The notes beneath the pieces are model-generated. The model made no database searches and was not told the origin of the DNA. It saw only the letters and a list, made by a program, of their open reading frames with translations. Below are positions 1 through 12,124 of a DNA stretch of 64,000 nt, one piece after another. Both the position numbers and the translations under genes were made by a program. Location: the NCBI GenBank assembly GCA_946699065.1, contig CAMPDV010000095.1:186001-250000 (forward strand), written 5' to 3'. Each line of letters begins with the position of its first letter. Within the stretch, counting starts at the first letter, position 1. This DNA comes from Loxodes magnus. Lineage: Eukaryota; Ciliophora; Karyorelictea; Loxodida; Loxodidae.

Positions 1-280
1 TAAATAAAGGCTGTAGCTTTATCTACTCTTTACTAAGCCTAAATAGTCACTTAATTTTAGCTTTGTCAACAATACCATTTTTTTCATGCTATTCTTACAA
101 AAAAATTAAAACTGAATAATAGAAATAAAGCATGAAAGCTAGAAGCTAAATTAATAAAGTTAAGAATAGGTTTCATATAGCATCCGTTAGAAGTTTCCTT
201 AATAAATAATTCCTGAAGTATTTGGTTTAAAGGTTAAAGAAATATAAATTAAAATTAACATTAAAGTTAAAAATAAATAT
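1..280. other. AT-rich flank, no gene seen
   Basis: This is the stretch downstream of the stop of the minus-strand adaptin gene. It is AT-rich and I see no protein-like frame or RNA gene in it. Confidence 0.5.
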
Positions 281-2734
281 TCAAAAGTCAATTAAATTAA
301 CCTGCTGGCTTGTACGAGTATTTTCTTCCTTTTTACTTGAATTTATGTGTTGTTATAAATTCTATTTGTAAACCACTACTTTTGGCTACTCATCTTTAGT
401 TTATATCCCTCCAAATAAGGCATTTACTAATTTCTACTTTTCTACTTCTTATTATGATACCTGTGGCTAGATAGGCTTTTTAAAGGTTTTATTTTATTCC
501 TTATAGGGTTTGTTTAGTTAAAAATCTGATTATTGAGATTCAGATGAAGGCTGAGTCTGAGTCTGAGTTTGAGTTTGAGTTTGCCCTTGCTAAACACCAG
601 TGTAACCTTCTTTAGTTCATACTTGTTTAGTCCTGTAGATTTCCGGATTTTATTAGGTAAGATTTTAATCTGAATAAGACAAAATACCTTGAAATAATGG
701 TGATTGCTTAATTGTTGCTTTTTAGGGAGCTTCATAAGGTCCCAAATTCATACTAGAAATCGCAGAGCTAGCACTGAACTTTCCTCCAATCCTTCCCTCT
801 CTCTATAATAAGAATTAAATGCTATTTCTATTCTTCTTTAAATCATAAGCCTTATACCCAGTATTTGAAGCTTGATCAACATAATTCTACAGAAATGGAA
901 GCTAAGTCTAAACGTTCTAAAATTAGTTATATTGCATTAGTTAAGGAGCCATTTGATTTAACTTCAACTAGTCAATATAATTTTTGTATTCTAGTGCTCT
1001 TTATGACAAATCTTAGTTTAATGTCTAGACCAATTTGGATAATATTATCGTAAATTCTTAGTTTAAGAAGTTGTTAGTTTTCTAAACTAGCTTGAATAAG
1101 GCGTTTAAAATCCAGCATTTTACTTCGTCTTTTATAAATGATTGCTCGAGCTGAAAGCATAAAATGTCTATGAGTATTCCTGCGTTCACTTCATCTCCTG
1201 TTTCTAGATAGACTGGATGTTGGTTTGTTAGATGTCCAAACTCTCCAAAGATTCAACTGATTGTTTCAAGCATTCGTTCGTTGATATTATAAGGGTTCTT
1301 AACAAGTATTTCGCAGTACATAGAAATGGTAGCTAAGATATAAGTATTGTCCTCATCTTCACTTCACTCGTTTATTAACTTGAGCAGATTATTAGTAATT
1401 CCCTAGCTGATGACATCACCACCTATTTAATAAACCTAGATCATTGTTTTAGTGAATCATAGGTTATCAGGAGCATATCGCTCAGCTAATTCACTGATCT
1501 TTTCGACAAGCTCTCTCCTTAGATGTTCGTTAAATTTAGTGTTCCTAAGAAATAAAATCAACTTATTTACTATGACTTCAACGTTTGTAGCATTAGCCAT
1601 TCTATAAAATAATTCTAATGTTTGAACCTTTAGAGTTTCATCAGGATCTTCTATGCATTCTATAATGATCATCTAATGAGGAACTACGTAATTGGGATTT
1701 ACTTTAACTATCCCAGCTAATCCAGTTATACCTAGAAATTTGAGATTGTTATGCTTATCAGAACCAATAAATTTAGAAATTGATTGTGCAGCAGCTTCTA
1801 GTAATTGCTAATTAGGGTATATGCGAGTAATAGTTCTAACGCATTGAAAGACAATAGCATAGCCTGCATTTATGCTAATATCATCAGCTCTTTTAAGTAC
1901 TTCTGTGATCACGTCATACATTCCTTCACTTGACTTCTAATCATCCATGCCTAGTAGTTCTAATATTTGAAGCAATCTTATCTAAGTTCAAGGTGCTGGA
2001 ATTCTGTGATAGTCATATTCCCTTGGTAGACGATGGTCGATTATTTATTTCAGAATAACGACGAAAGAAGGGACTAAATCTTTAAATTTAGTTCTATACT
2101 TATCTTATAACATCAAATAGTGGAAGATATGAAGACTAACAGCCATTACACTTGGATCTCTATCACATAAAGCTTTCCTGATTTTATCTTAGTGTTCTTC
2201 GATTAAAACAGGCGAAAAATAAAAGAACTTGTAAAGGACCATAACAGCTTTTTTTCTCACTAGTTCATTTGTATGAGAAAGTAGTCGAACAACAGGCTCT
2301 AAGATTGCACTCATGATTCCTTAGTTAAGAAGTTTACTCAGCACAATTAAAGACGCGCAAATTTCCAAGTAGTTAGGACTTTGCAAATCTCTTTACAGCA
2401 TGCTAACTAATAAAATCATAAGCTCGCTCTCAGGACTAAGGCATAAAGTGCAAGCCAAATATCCCGTTTTCTTACAAATTAAGTTTTTGTCTCCTGTCAA
2501 GTTAACTGCATAAATATAAGCAAAGCTAGCATCATGACCTAGCATTTCACAATAAATAGATCGAATTATATACTCTTTCATCTATTTCCCTTTAATTCCT
2601 GGCTTAGCTAGTTTTGCTTTGAGTTGTTGTACTTCGCTGGTAATAATTTTATCCTCTTCTTATTTAGATTTGCAATCTCCAATTTTTCGAATTAAATCGT
2701 ACAGTTCCCTTGATAAATGAGAGCCTGATGACAT
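281..2734 (-). CDS. AP4E1: AP-4 adaptor complex epsilon subunit
   Basis: Large subunit of the AP-4 coat adaptor, which sorts cargo at the trans-Golgi. With TAA/TAG read as Gln and TGA as Trp, one uninterrupted frame of 817 residues runs from ATG at 2734 to TGA at 281-283. Family-typical blocks appear in order: YCEMLGHDASFAYIYA near residue 60, a KALCDRDPSVMAVSLHI-like block, IPAPWTQIRLLQIL (Trp by TGA), QMIIIECIEDPDETL, LELFYRMANATNVEVIV, and ELAERYAPDNLWF. The adaptin trunk is followed by a low-complexity linker with a Gln-Thr repeat (about plus 540-590) and a short C-terminus ending VNLIDF. The trunk matches epsilon better than gamma or alpha adaptins. No intron is needed. The start is the first ATG, preceded by a run of A. 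The trunk assignment is firm; the short ear region is not recognisable. Confidence 0.93.
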
Positions 2735-4629
2735 TTTTAATAAATTAGTTTTTAAAATATTATAAAGAGGCTTCAGCTATCAACTAAACTACATCCTTTA
2801 AATATTCCATCTGCTCTTAGGCTATAATAGCAGATTCAATACCTTTAAAACTGGCTTACGAGTATCTATACTTTACACCTTTCTGGAAGTTTTTAAATGG
2901 AATTCTAATAAGCATATCAACCTATTAAAGAAGTGAAACCACAAGAGCTTATGATTCAAAAGCTTCTCAAGTAAGCTTTAAAAAAATGCTTAAACTTACT
3001 AGAAATAGCTGAAGAATAGCTAGCTAGATGACTTAATATTTCAAAGAAAGGTTAGAAAATATAACTAGGCTAGAGTTTATAAATAATCTGCCATACTCTA
3101 TTTCAATTTAGCCTTTAATATTTTAGATATACAAAAGCTTAAAATTTAATTCCAGAAAAGCTGCTTAAACATATAAGTCTATTAATTGTTCTCCTTACTT
3201 TTAATAAGCTAAAGGAAGTTAAAAGTAGTTCCTGCTTTGTGTTTTAAGTGATTTCTAATGCTCATGTAAGCTAATTTCAAGTATTTCCTATTTTTCATAT
3301 GATGTAATTAATAAACTTGCTAATCCCTTCATAATAGAGATTTGCTATAAGCTGAAAGTCGCGAGTTGATAGGCAGTAGTTTTCTTTATTCTTTTTATTT
3401 ATTTCTACTCTTTAAATGTCCAGTAGGAAGGTATCCTAGATGCTTCCTATAAGCTGTTCTGTTGTATGATTTAAATTAGAAGACCTCCAGAATAAAAATG
3501 CATCCCTTATGATTCTTTATATCTACTCTCATATCAAGCTTTAGCCCTTTTTAACTTGATTTAATTGATATCTAAAAATATGTCTTGACAAGTTTTTAGT
3601 TTTCTACTTCTAAACGAGATTAAAGGTTAGCCCCTAGTATAAAAGCATAGTAGGATTTAGATATTATAGTAGATAAATAGAGAAAAATGAAAAAAGTAGA
3701 AAGTAATCTAAGGAAGGTAGATAGTTAACTTAAGAGCAGCTATAGTATATAGTCTACCTATTTGAAGGTCTTAATACTTATTATTAATTTCTTAAAATGC
3801 CTATTAACATCGAACTTAAGTATAGGTATTCAAATAAATCAACCATTGAATATCTGAAGCCCTTTTCTAATTTTTGTTGGTATGGATATTCATTTTAGTC
3901 ATAAAAAGCTAAGCATATCTAAGTACTTCATTTCTAAACCTTGCATATCTTTAATTTTATAATAAACTACCCTTCTTAGGTATATTTTAAGAGCTGCTTA
4001 TATATAATATCTAAATTTAGAAAAATGGAAGAGAGTTATCCTAGTATCTTAAACCTCTATTTTATATATAGCATTCTGAAATAAGCGTTAGTCATATTTT
4101 AATGATAATAAGTTAGAGAATTATGATGATAAAATAGCTTTAAATTAAGCAGTAACTTAAACAAGCACCATAAATATACCAGAAACCATTATTTAGATTA
4201 TAAAGTGCTATTTATAAGATATCCCTTTATCTTTGGTCAGAATTAGGACTTTTCTTACTATATTATACTCCTTTAATTACTAGAAGCTTATATAATCAGA
4301 TAGTAACTTAGATATTATGCAGAACTTGAAGAAAATTTATCTAAATGCTATTAAATTTACATACTTAGTCTCATTCTCATAGTGAAATGACTATCTTAAG
4401 ATGACATAATTCATATAATTTAAATAATAAAATTAAGGATTTAATAGAAATCAAAATACGTTAAAAGAAAAATTAGACTATAAAGATTTCTGTCTCGTAA
4501 AATAGAAACTAAACTGAATAGATTTAATATGTTTAAAATATAGTATCTCATAATTATTTTGATGCTTTATTTATTCTATTATATTTCGAAATATAAGCAA
4601 AATTGGTTCGAAATATTATAATATCCTAC
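2735..4629. other. AT-rich intergenic spacer
   Basis: This is a 1.9-kb divergent spacer between the adaptin and chitin synthase genes, so it should hold both promoters. It has very few CG dinucleotides and many AGCT/AAGCTT-type words. I see no protein-like frame, RNA gene or long repeat. Confidence 0.5.
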
Positions 4630-6957
4630 ATGGATAAACCAAGTATCTAAGAATAAATTAAACTAGCTTAAAACCTTGAGTATCTACCTCTTAGACTGAA
4701 TGTGTAATGAAATCAAATGGAAGATAGACTGCATGGAGTTCGCTTCGGCTAGAAAACTCTTATTGCTGTTTAGAACGATAAATTTACTGATGGTGAGATT
4801 CCTGAAAATAGTCTATTGAATAAGTTAGAGCAATCAAAGCCAGAAATAATGATAGTAATAACAATGTATAATGAAAACGCAAATGAGCTTTGCTATACTT
4901 TAAGAGGAATCTTTAAAAACTTGCAAGAATTTTAGTAAACTTATAATATTAAGTCTGATAAAATAGGTGTAGTACTAGTAGCAGATGGCAGAACTAAACT
5001 GGATGAAAGTATAAAGGCATTGGGTAATTAATGAGGATTTTATTAGGAAGAACTTATAAATCAATATTTTTAAAATTAAGGGAATTACGAGCTAAGTTCA
5101 AAACTGGAAGGTTATAAACTGGGGTTATGTCATACATTTATGTGCTAATTGACTTCGTAGGATGATCCGGATTTTCCAAAGATGAACTTTATATTTGCAG
5201 TAAAAGAAAAAAACTTGAGAAAACTGAACTCCCATCTATGATTCTTTGGAGGGTTTTGTGAATAAGTACAGCCTAAATATGTCATTTTGCTTGATATAGG
5301 AACTGAGGCTTAAGTAAGCGGCCTTACTGAAATGTGGAGAACTATGGAAGCTAATGAAAAGGTTGGAGGATGTTGCGGGGAAATTTTGCCAAGGTAAGAC
5401 TGTTGGTTTAACTCAATTGTCATGGCTTAACGAGTAGAATATAAATTTGCTCATATTCTTGATAAAACTTTAGAATCAGTAATTGGATATATAACAGTAC
5501 TCCCTGGTGCTTTTAGTGCTTATCGTTGAAATGCAATAACATAGCAGTAAAATTAATAGTAAAGTCCTCTTTGGAAGCATTATTTTAAGTCTCTAAAGCA
5601 AAATTTATCAAGCTGTATGGAAGCTAATATGTACCTTGCAGAAGATAGAGTTCTATGCTTAGCAATTATATCAAGACCTAAGTAGGATTATATACTTAAA
5701 TACTGTTATAAAAGTAAGGCATACACTGACGTACCTGAAAACTTCTAATCACTTCTCTTACAACGAAGAAGGTAATATTTAACTTTTAGATGAATAAATG
5801 GCTCATGGTTTGCTTTAATTCACACTCTCACAGAGTTTAGATAACAAATGAAGGAAAGTAATCATACATGGTGTAGAACAATATTCATCTATCTACTTAT
5901 GCTCTACTATTGACTAAATGTTTTACTTTCTTGGATAATGGTAGGAAGTAGTTATTTCATTTTGGATCAAATAATAAAAAAAACATTTAAAAAATTAGAA
6001 TTTGTCGAATTGGGAAGAGAGGTTTCTAATTTTTACATCCTACTGCTAACAATCGTGATCATACTTTCACTTGGAGTAAAGCCAAGTCAAGCTGAAACGC
6101 TTTTTTTAATATGCTCAAGAATTTTCGGCATTTATATGATTTTAGGATTTATCTTAATGACGTTATACTCAATCGAATAGATAGATCACTTTTTTATCCT
6201 AATATTCTTTGGAGCCACTGTTCTAATTTTCACCCTAGCTTCTTGTTGCTTCTGAAATTCCAAATACATATTAACAGGAATCATTTAGTTCTTATGGATA
6301 ATTCCTACTTACGTGAATATTTTTATGATTTACGCTATCTGCAATATTCATGATGTTACTTGGGGTAATAGAGCTGATAAGTTAAATGAAGATGAAGCTA
6401 AAATGCAAGATAAATTCAAACTTTTTAGAACTAAATGGGCTATTATTTGAACTGTTTCTAACATCTTAGTTGCTCATATTTTTATCTTTCTTAGCGAGAT
6501 TAAGGGAGGTTAATATATTACTAGGTTTCTTGTAATTATAGGTGTAGGTATCTTAGTTTTACGGTCATTAGGATGTTTCTTATATAGATTAAGCAATTGC
6601 TGCTCAAAATCACCATAAAATAATAGGAATCTAGAAACATAAATTGAAAGGTTACCTAACTAGGAAAATAAAGAAGGTTTCCCTTCAGAGTTGATATTAA
6701 GACCAAATTAAGAAGAAAATTAGTATAGCTCAAGTTAACAAGAAAAAAAGGAAATACAAATATAGATAGAAGGATAAAAAGATATAGAAGTCGAAAAATA
6801 GAATAAACATGATGCAGAAGAAAAAACTGATTAGGATATTCAAAAAGTAGATACTAGTTTGGATATTACATAATATCAAAAAATGGAGAATTTGATGTTA
6901 CAAATAGATTAGGATCTAAATTCGAGTACTCCTGAGAAAGTTTAGAACATAAGTTGA
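4630..6957 (+). CDS. CHS: Chitin synthase (GT2 family)
   Basis: Membrane glycosyltransferase that polymerises UDP-GlcNAc into chitin, in ciliates plausibly for cyst wall or lorica. ATG at 4630, TGA stop at 6955-6957, one 18-nt intron, 769 residues after splicing. Chitin synthase landmarks in order: [10 protein letters not shown] (about 75), VLVADGR (115-121), [18 protein letters not shown] (D222), [21 protein letters not shown] (291-300), AEDRVLC (E338-D339-R340), and QRRRW-INGSW (from Q378). The Trp of QRRRW is a TGA codon and is in place only once the intron is removed. Several membrane segments follow (about 420-620), then a hydrophilic tail rich in Glu, Gln and Lys. DIGT replaces the commoner DAGT/DVGT. 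The stop is chosen as the first TGA after the low-complexity tail. Family assignment is very secure; the exact C-terminus is less so. Confidence 0.93.
5772..5789 (+). other. 18-nt intron in chitin synthase
   Basis: GTAATATTTAACTTTTAG, GT...AG. It splits an AGA codon. Removing it turns the non-canonical reading QRRRQYLTFRWINGSW into QRRRWINGSW, the conserved chitin synthase catalytic motif. Its length is a multiple of three, so frame alone would not reveal it. Confidence 0.85.
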
Positions 6958-8070
6958 ATAATTTAAGTTACAAACTAATTAAAAAATTAAATCAATTTTA
7001 AATTTAAATTGCCAAATCAATTAAGGGTTACTTTTTCTTTATTATTCATATCCATTAGCATATTTCATATCACTATATCCTATTAACGAGCTTTTATCTA
7101 ACTCTTAAATATATTACGATAGTATCTTCTAATTTAAAAATTAGATAGCCAATGACTAAACAAATTCTATACTAGAATCACATAAAAGAATGAGAGTATC
7201 TTATTACTTAGATAGCTTAATCTAACTTTGAAAGAACTTAATTTGATTCTAGTTAACTAAGATTAAGCTTATTATTTTATTACGTTAAATAATGACACTT
7301 TTGATGTTGATTATAGATACCTGCACCTAAGAAAGGCTATCGAAGATAGAGGAATTTATTTTTCCTTATCATAAGTAAAACAGAATAATAGCTTAATAAT
7401 TTTTCTGTATTATAACGCTAAGATTTCTTATTAAAATAAAGTGATTAAAAGATACAAATACTAAGCAGTATTTGAACAAGTAAATTTAATCCTAAGAGTT
7501 AAAATCAATCTAATTCCTGATAGAATATAAAGATAATTTACATTAGAAAGACGAATAAAGCTTACTAAAATATCCCATCCTTTTGTTTCTAGCTTAATAA
7601 GAGATTAATTTAGCTTCTGCTTTTAAGGATACTTGGACTTATATTATTTTTTGTTTGGATAAGCTAGAATATATGGAAAAACTTTTTTATGAGTTCAATT
7701 ATATTAATAGCCAAACTTGTAGGCTAGTTTTTTAAAGATTATGATGATTACTAATATCGGAAAGCTAAATTAAAGATTTATAACTTTATGAGCTTTTTTG
7801 GTTAAAAATAGAGTAAGATTGAAAATAGTCACTGTATATCCATTATAAATGGTATATGCTATTAGCCTTTTTACATTTTTTAGAAAAAATGTTGGCAAAA
7901 AGATTAAAAAAACTGGCGACAAAAAAGATTTAAATCTCATTTCTTATAAGTACCTTTTTTAAAATTTCCAAAGGTATAAAAGCAAAGTGTGAATAAAAAC
8001 TTTTATGGGAAGAAGAGGTTTAAGTACTGTATTAATGAGTAAATTTATAGATAAAGTAGATAATTAAAAG
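6958..8070. other. Convergent AT-rich spacer
   Basis: This is the spacer between the 3' ends of the chitin synthase and permease genes. It is AT-rich with T-runs. If the permease frame is read past the proposed TAA it stays free of TGA for several hundred bases here, but the translation no longer looks like protein. No RNA gene or repeat is seen. Confidence 0.4.
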
Positions 8071-9538
8071 TTACATCACTTTAAATACCTGCAGAAAGAA
8101 AGTTATTATTCCTCCTATTCCTACCAAGGAAGAGATAATTAGAATTATTATGCATATAATTTTTTTAGGACTATTGATTTATCCTTTCTCTATTTTCAAA
8201 TAAAGAATGCAAGGAAAGATGTCACACACCAAAGGAGTAGCTGTGCTACCCATAACAGTAACTGCGTCTCCAACATCTGGACAAAATAAAGCAGCTAGTA
8301 ATCCCGTACCAACTATACAGATAATAGTAGCTATTCATTATTTTCTGTCTGCTTATTTATCATGTAAAAACATTTTCAGAATTATATCTCTAACAGGATG
8401 AACTAGTAGAGGACTACCTGCCATAATGCAGATCACAATAGCTAGCTAAGCTATTATAATTATATACGCATTATCTCCATAATCTGCTTTAAGAATATTA
8501 GTGGGAAATTTCTTCCAATCGTATTCCTCATAAAAAGTCAAGTAGCCAAATACTCCTGCCGTACTATATGCAATGAAGCAAATCAGCATAGATCAGAATA
8601 TTACTTTCTTGATGTTCTTTTCATTTCTTTTTTTAAGTTCCTAAACGTAAATAAATGATCCTTACCTGATAAATTTCTAGTATATTAGGATGGCAAAAGT
8701 ACGCGAAAAAGAAACAAGGCATTGCCAAGGCTAAATGTAAAACATCAAAATCAGCGACCTTAGCATTACTAATTCTATCAATAGTTTCTCCTCTTCTTTT
8801 CCAAAAAAACTCAATTACTATCACTATTATTATATAGAATAGAGCTACCAAACTTGTAAAAGAAGTAAAGCGAAGTACATGTAAATGCTTAGGGTAGGAC
8901 AAAAAAAGTAAGACGAAACAAAATGAGCTAGCTCAAAAAAATTTATTTCCCAGTATTGAATGATCAGCGTTTAATAAGCCTAAAGAATGTGGAACTACAG
9001 TTTTGAAAAGGACTATATAAACAACTAATGATCCTCATTAAGCTACTATTATGGTAATCTCAATCGCTTTAGCACAAAAATTTCCGTATCCATAAAAGCC
9101 AAGTCCTTCGTAAGTTTAGACGTAAGACCTTATTCCACATTTGACAATATATAATAAAGTTAGGTAGCTTATAATCATGGAAATAAAATTAAGTATTAGT
9201 CCATATCAAAGTCCTGTTAGTTTAAAAGCATAAGCTATTGTAAGTGTACCCGCTCCTACAGCTGCAGCAACTGTGTTAAACACACTGGTATTCAAACCTC
9301 CTGCTTCGAATTTCTTTTCTAGAAATTCAATAGGAACTTTGACAGCTTTTCTAAGACGTTAAATAGGACTTTGAGGTTATTTACTAAAATCAATATTTTC
9401 ATAATTCGTAAGATAAATCAGAGATTATTGCTCCTCTCTTTTCACTAAAGTCTTAACATAGCTCTCTTTTTAATCTGCTAATGATTCCTTTAATCCAAGT
9501 AACTCAACTGAGTCAGAATCAGTTTATTCTTCATTCAT
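8071..9538 (-). CDS. Amino acid transporter, AAAP/SLC38 family
   Basis: Multi-pass permease for neutral amino acids, probably in the plasma or vacuolar membrane. ATG at 9538. After a hydrophilic N-terminus of about 85 residues come the family signature GGLNTSVFNTVAAAVGAGTL (first transmembrane segment), then about ten more hydrophobic segments, including MPCFFFAYFCHPNI, which matches the family's conserved TM6 motif, and FCPDVGDAVTVMGSTATP near the end. One 25-nt intron (8641-8665) is needed to stay in frame after NILEIYQ. The expected end follows IGGIITFFLQVFKVM; there the next codon is TAA (8071-8073), and no TGA lies in frame for a long way. I therefore ended it at that TAA, giving 480 residues, normal for the family. 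That choice would make TAA a stop here, unlike most genes in the window. Confidence 0.88.
8641..8665 (-). other. 25-nt intron in amino acid transporter
   Basis: On the minus strand it starts GTAAGGATC and ends ACGTTTAG. Removing it joins EIYQ to ELKKRNEKNIKK and keeps the permease frame; leaving it in shifts the frame and ends the transmembrane pattern. Confidence 0.8.
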
Positions 9539-10147
9539 TTTTAATTCTATAAATGTCCTTACAAACTCTCCTTAAATCCTTACTCTAATGATCTACTTAG
9601 CTAGCTTACTCTATAATAGACTATAATCTATCTAGTTAAACTAGATAGTAAATTTCATAGAGTGAAATTTTACCTTAAGTATTATCCCCTTAGTCTCAAA
9701 GTTAGATTACATTACTAAATAGATAAAAAGCTAAAAAGGGAAATAAAGCATATCTGAATACTAAGAGTAGCTTTCTACAAGCTTATTGATATATTATGCA
9801 GATGGATATGATACCATCTAATAAGCTTTCAATAGAATTAATAAGAGAGATAATCTAACTATATTAGTATTAAGGTAAGGTTATAATAATACTCTGAAGC
9901 TCAGAATTTTATACTTGGTAACTTATTGTATAATAATCAAACATTTAATAAGTCTAAGCAGCCAAACTTTGCTAGCTTAGTACCTTTAATTAAAGCATTT
10001 ACTTAAAGGGATTTTATAGATCAGTAGTATTAAAGTAGAATTAGACTAAATAAGTAGATTTTATTTAGCTATTATTTATACTTTATAATATAGCTTTCAA
10101 AATACTTCATTCTAGATTTTTATTTTTATTTCATTCAAAGAGGAAAA
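9539..10147. other. AT-rich spacer
   Basis: This is the spacer upstream of the permease start. No protein-like frame, RNA gene or repeat was recognised. Confidence 0.45.
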
Positions 10148-10942
10148 ATGAAATAGAAATCTTAGTAGTTAGATAAATATCTCGTAGCTTTAAGGAAGAA
10201 TAAATATAGTTACTTTGAATATTCTAGTAATTTATAGGAAAGGGATTATTTGCAATTGATAAGAAGGATACTCTTAAAGAAATGCAGCTTTGAAGATTTA
10301 AATCAATAGAAGGAAAAAGATAAAGTATCTACTCTTAATTTTTTAGCCTAGTTATTTATTAAATTTTTCGATGCTTATCATTTTGCTTAAACGAGAATAT
10401 TAATAAACTACAGAGAGTAAGGAAAATTATATTAAGAGCCTATGATGTAAAAAAAATAAAGCGATCTGCAACTTTATGTTTATTAAATTGAAATATCGGG
10501 AACATAAATGATATTCATAATAACCTCATATTTCTTTTAACTACTTACCTTATAAAATTGCAATCAATGTATAGTGAAACCTTTAGATAATTTAATTTAT
10601 AAAGGTTTTATTTAGAAAGTTTTAATCTATTTTTAGTTTTAACTAACTAGAGATTTTATTGATGTCTCACTGCTATATTTGAAAGATGAGCGGTACCTTG
10701 TTTAGCTTAGTCTATAATGTTTCATTTAATTACTATAAAAAGCCTTCAAACTACTTTATCTTATTTTATCTTTAGAAGTTGATCAGTGTTTTTATTCCCA
10801 ACGTAAAAACTAGTTATAAGTTCAGAACTATTAGCATAATAATAATGCTCTAGTTAGAAAATAAATGCTATAAGTATAAGAATACTTAGGCTTTATACCC
10901 AATACACTTATTTTTGATGTAAAGCAGTGGTAAAATAAATGA
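10148..10942 (+). CDS. Possible hypothetical protein
   Basis: ATG in an A-rich context at 10148 opens a frame with no TGA for 264 codons, ending at TGA 10940-10942. The first 125 residues look protein-like (for example KYLVALRKNKYSYFEYSS and RILLKKCSFEDL) and include aromatic and charged residues in balance. The second half is as AT-rich as the spacers and less convincing. I recognise no domain. Because TAA and TAG are sense here, long frames are common by chance, so this is a candidate only. It lies just outside the tandem duplication and is single-copy. Confidence 0.3.
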
Positions 10943-11088
10943 ATTTAGGAGATTAAAATAAAGCAAGGCAGCATAAGTTAAAGGCTTCTTATCTTATACC
11001 CTTAATAATTACTATATTACTGTTTTAATGTGCTGGCAAATATTTAAGCTGCTTACAAATTTAAGATTTTAAAAGTAAAATAAGCATC

Positions 11089-12124
11089 TCAAACCTGCTC
11101 TATCCTTTGGAGGACTGTTGTTGGAATTTTATCTGGTACGTTTTGTATTTCAAACACACGTTTATTAGGTGCTGGTATTTATGGGAAATTGACCCCATAG
11201 GTATTTAAATTTGGCTTTGTTGGAATAAACCACAAAACAGGATTGGAACCCATTACTTGAAGGAAATTATTTAGCTTGCCAACATCAAATCTAGATTCCA
11301 CAAAAACTCCCACTCCTTTAAGCCCTTCTAATGTGGTAATGTTATTAAAGACTTAGTACATGTGAGACCCAAATAAAAACGCAACGCCAATAAAAGTCGA
11401 TATTACAATTCCAGTCTCGATAAGAAAAAAGGCAGTCCAAAAAATGCCTGGGAACTAGTCAATTGCAGGATTTTACTCTCTCTTTCTTGCATTCCAGTAA
11501 TACACAAAATTTACTATATACATGCCTGAGGCTAGAAATGTGTAAAAGCAAAAGAGCAAAAAATACTTATAGTTATAGAATCCGGCACAATTAGCTATCC
11601 AAGGACAGTGGTGATCCATTTTAAGCACGCATTACATACAGACTCTACAATGATGAGACCTTTCTGGCCTCTATATCTTACATTTTTAGCATTAGCTAGA
11701 ATTGTCTATATGATATACATTTCCAACTTTTCCTGGATTTGTAAAATAAGCTAAAAGAATGTTTATCGAAGACATCACAGCGAGAAAAGAAGCAGAATAG
11801 AAAAAGAGTTCATATTAAAAAGCAGGGTAATTTTGAGGATTCTGTTGCATATCTCTGGAAAAATGCTGAATATGATAAGCTTACATAGCATGTCCATCAA
11901 GCCACTTATAAATTTGTAAAAGTAAAGTACCCTAAGAACCATTTTTCATAGAACGTTCCTCCATCAGGACCAGGCGGTTGCAATGTATCAGGATTAAGAT
12001 AACGATAATTTAATCTATTTTATTTGGATTGCTAAGAGTTACTTTCTTAATCTGAGCTTAAGGTCACCTAAATAGTTTTATTACTCTGTTCCAAATCTTA
12101 TTCAGATGAAACCTTATCTGACAT
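11089..12124 (-). CDS. DHHC palmitoyltransferase, copy 1
   Basis: Integral-membrane protein S-acyltransferase that palmitoylates cysteines of target proteins. ATG 12124, TGA 11089-11091, one 19-nt intron, 338 residues. A hydrophilic Gln/Ser-rich N-terminus leads to a membrane segment ([15 protein letters not shown]) before the cysteine-rich domain: [18 protein letters not shown], then [11 protein letters not shown] with catalytic D164-H-H-C167, and the FYNYKYF motif that follows DHHC in the family. Two further membrane segments come after it. The C-terminus ends RIEQV. The stop lies 8 bp from the left edge of the tandem duplication. Copy 2 at 44125-45160 is nearly identical; one of the few differences falls in the intron. 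Confidence 0.92.
11866..11884 (-). other. 19-nt intron in DHHC gene
   Basis: GTAAGCTTATCATATTCAG on the minus strand. It is the only tiny GT...AG candidate found that links the N-terminal frame ([12 protein letters not shown]) to the DHHC frame. The copy-2 version at 44902-44920 differs by one base. Confidence 0.7.

Noticed and set aside
8207-8401. Plus-strand open frame with Ala/Thr/Pro-rich translation
   Set aside because: It lies antisense to the conserved permease C-terminal half, whose minus-strand translation matches the AAAP family; the plus frame is a shadow.
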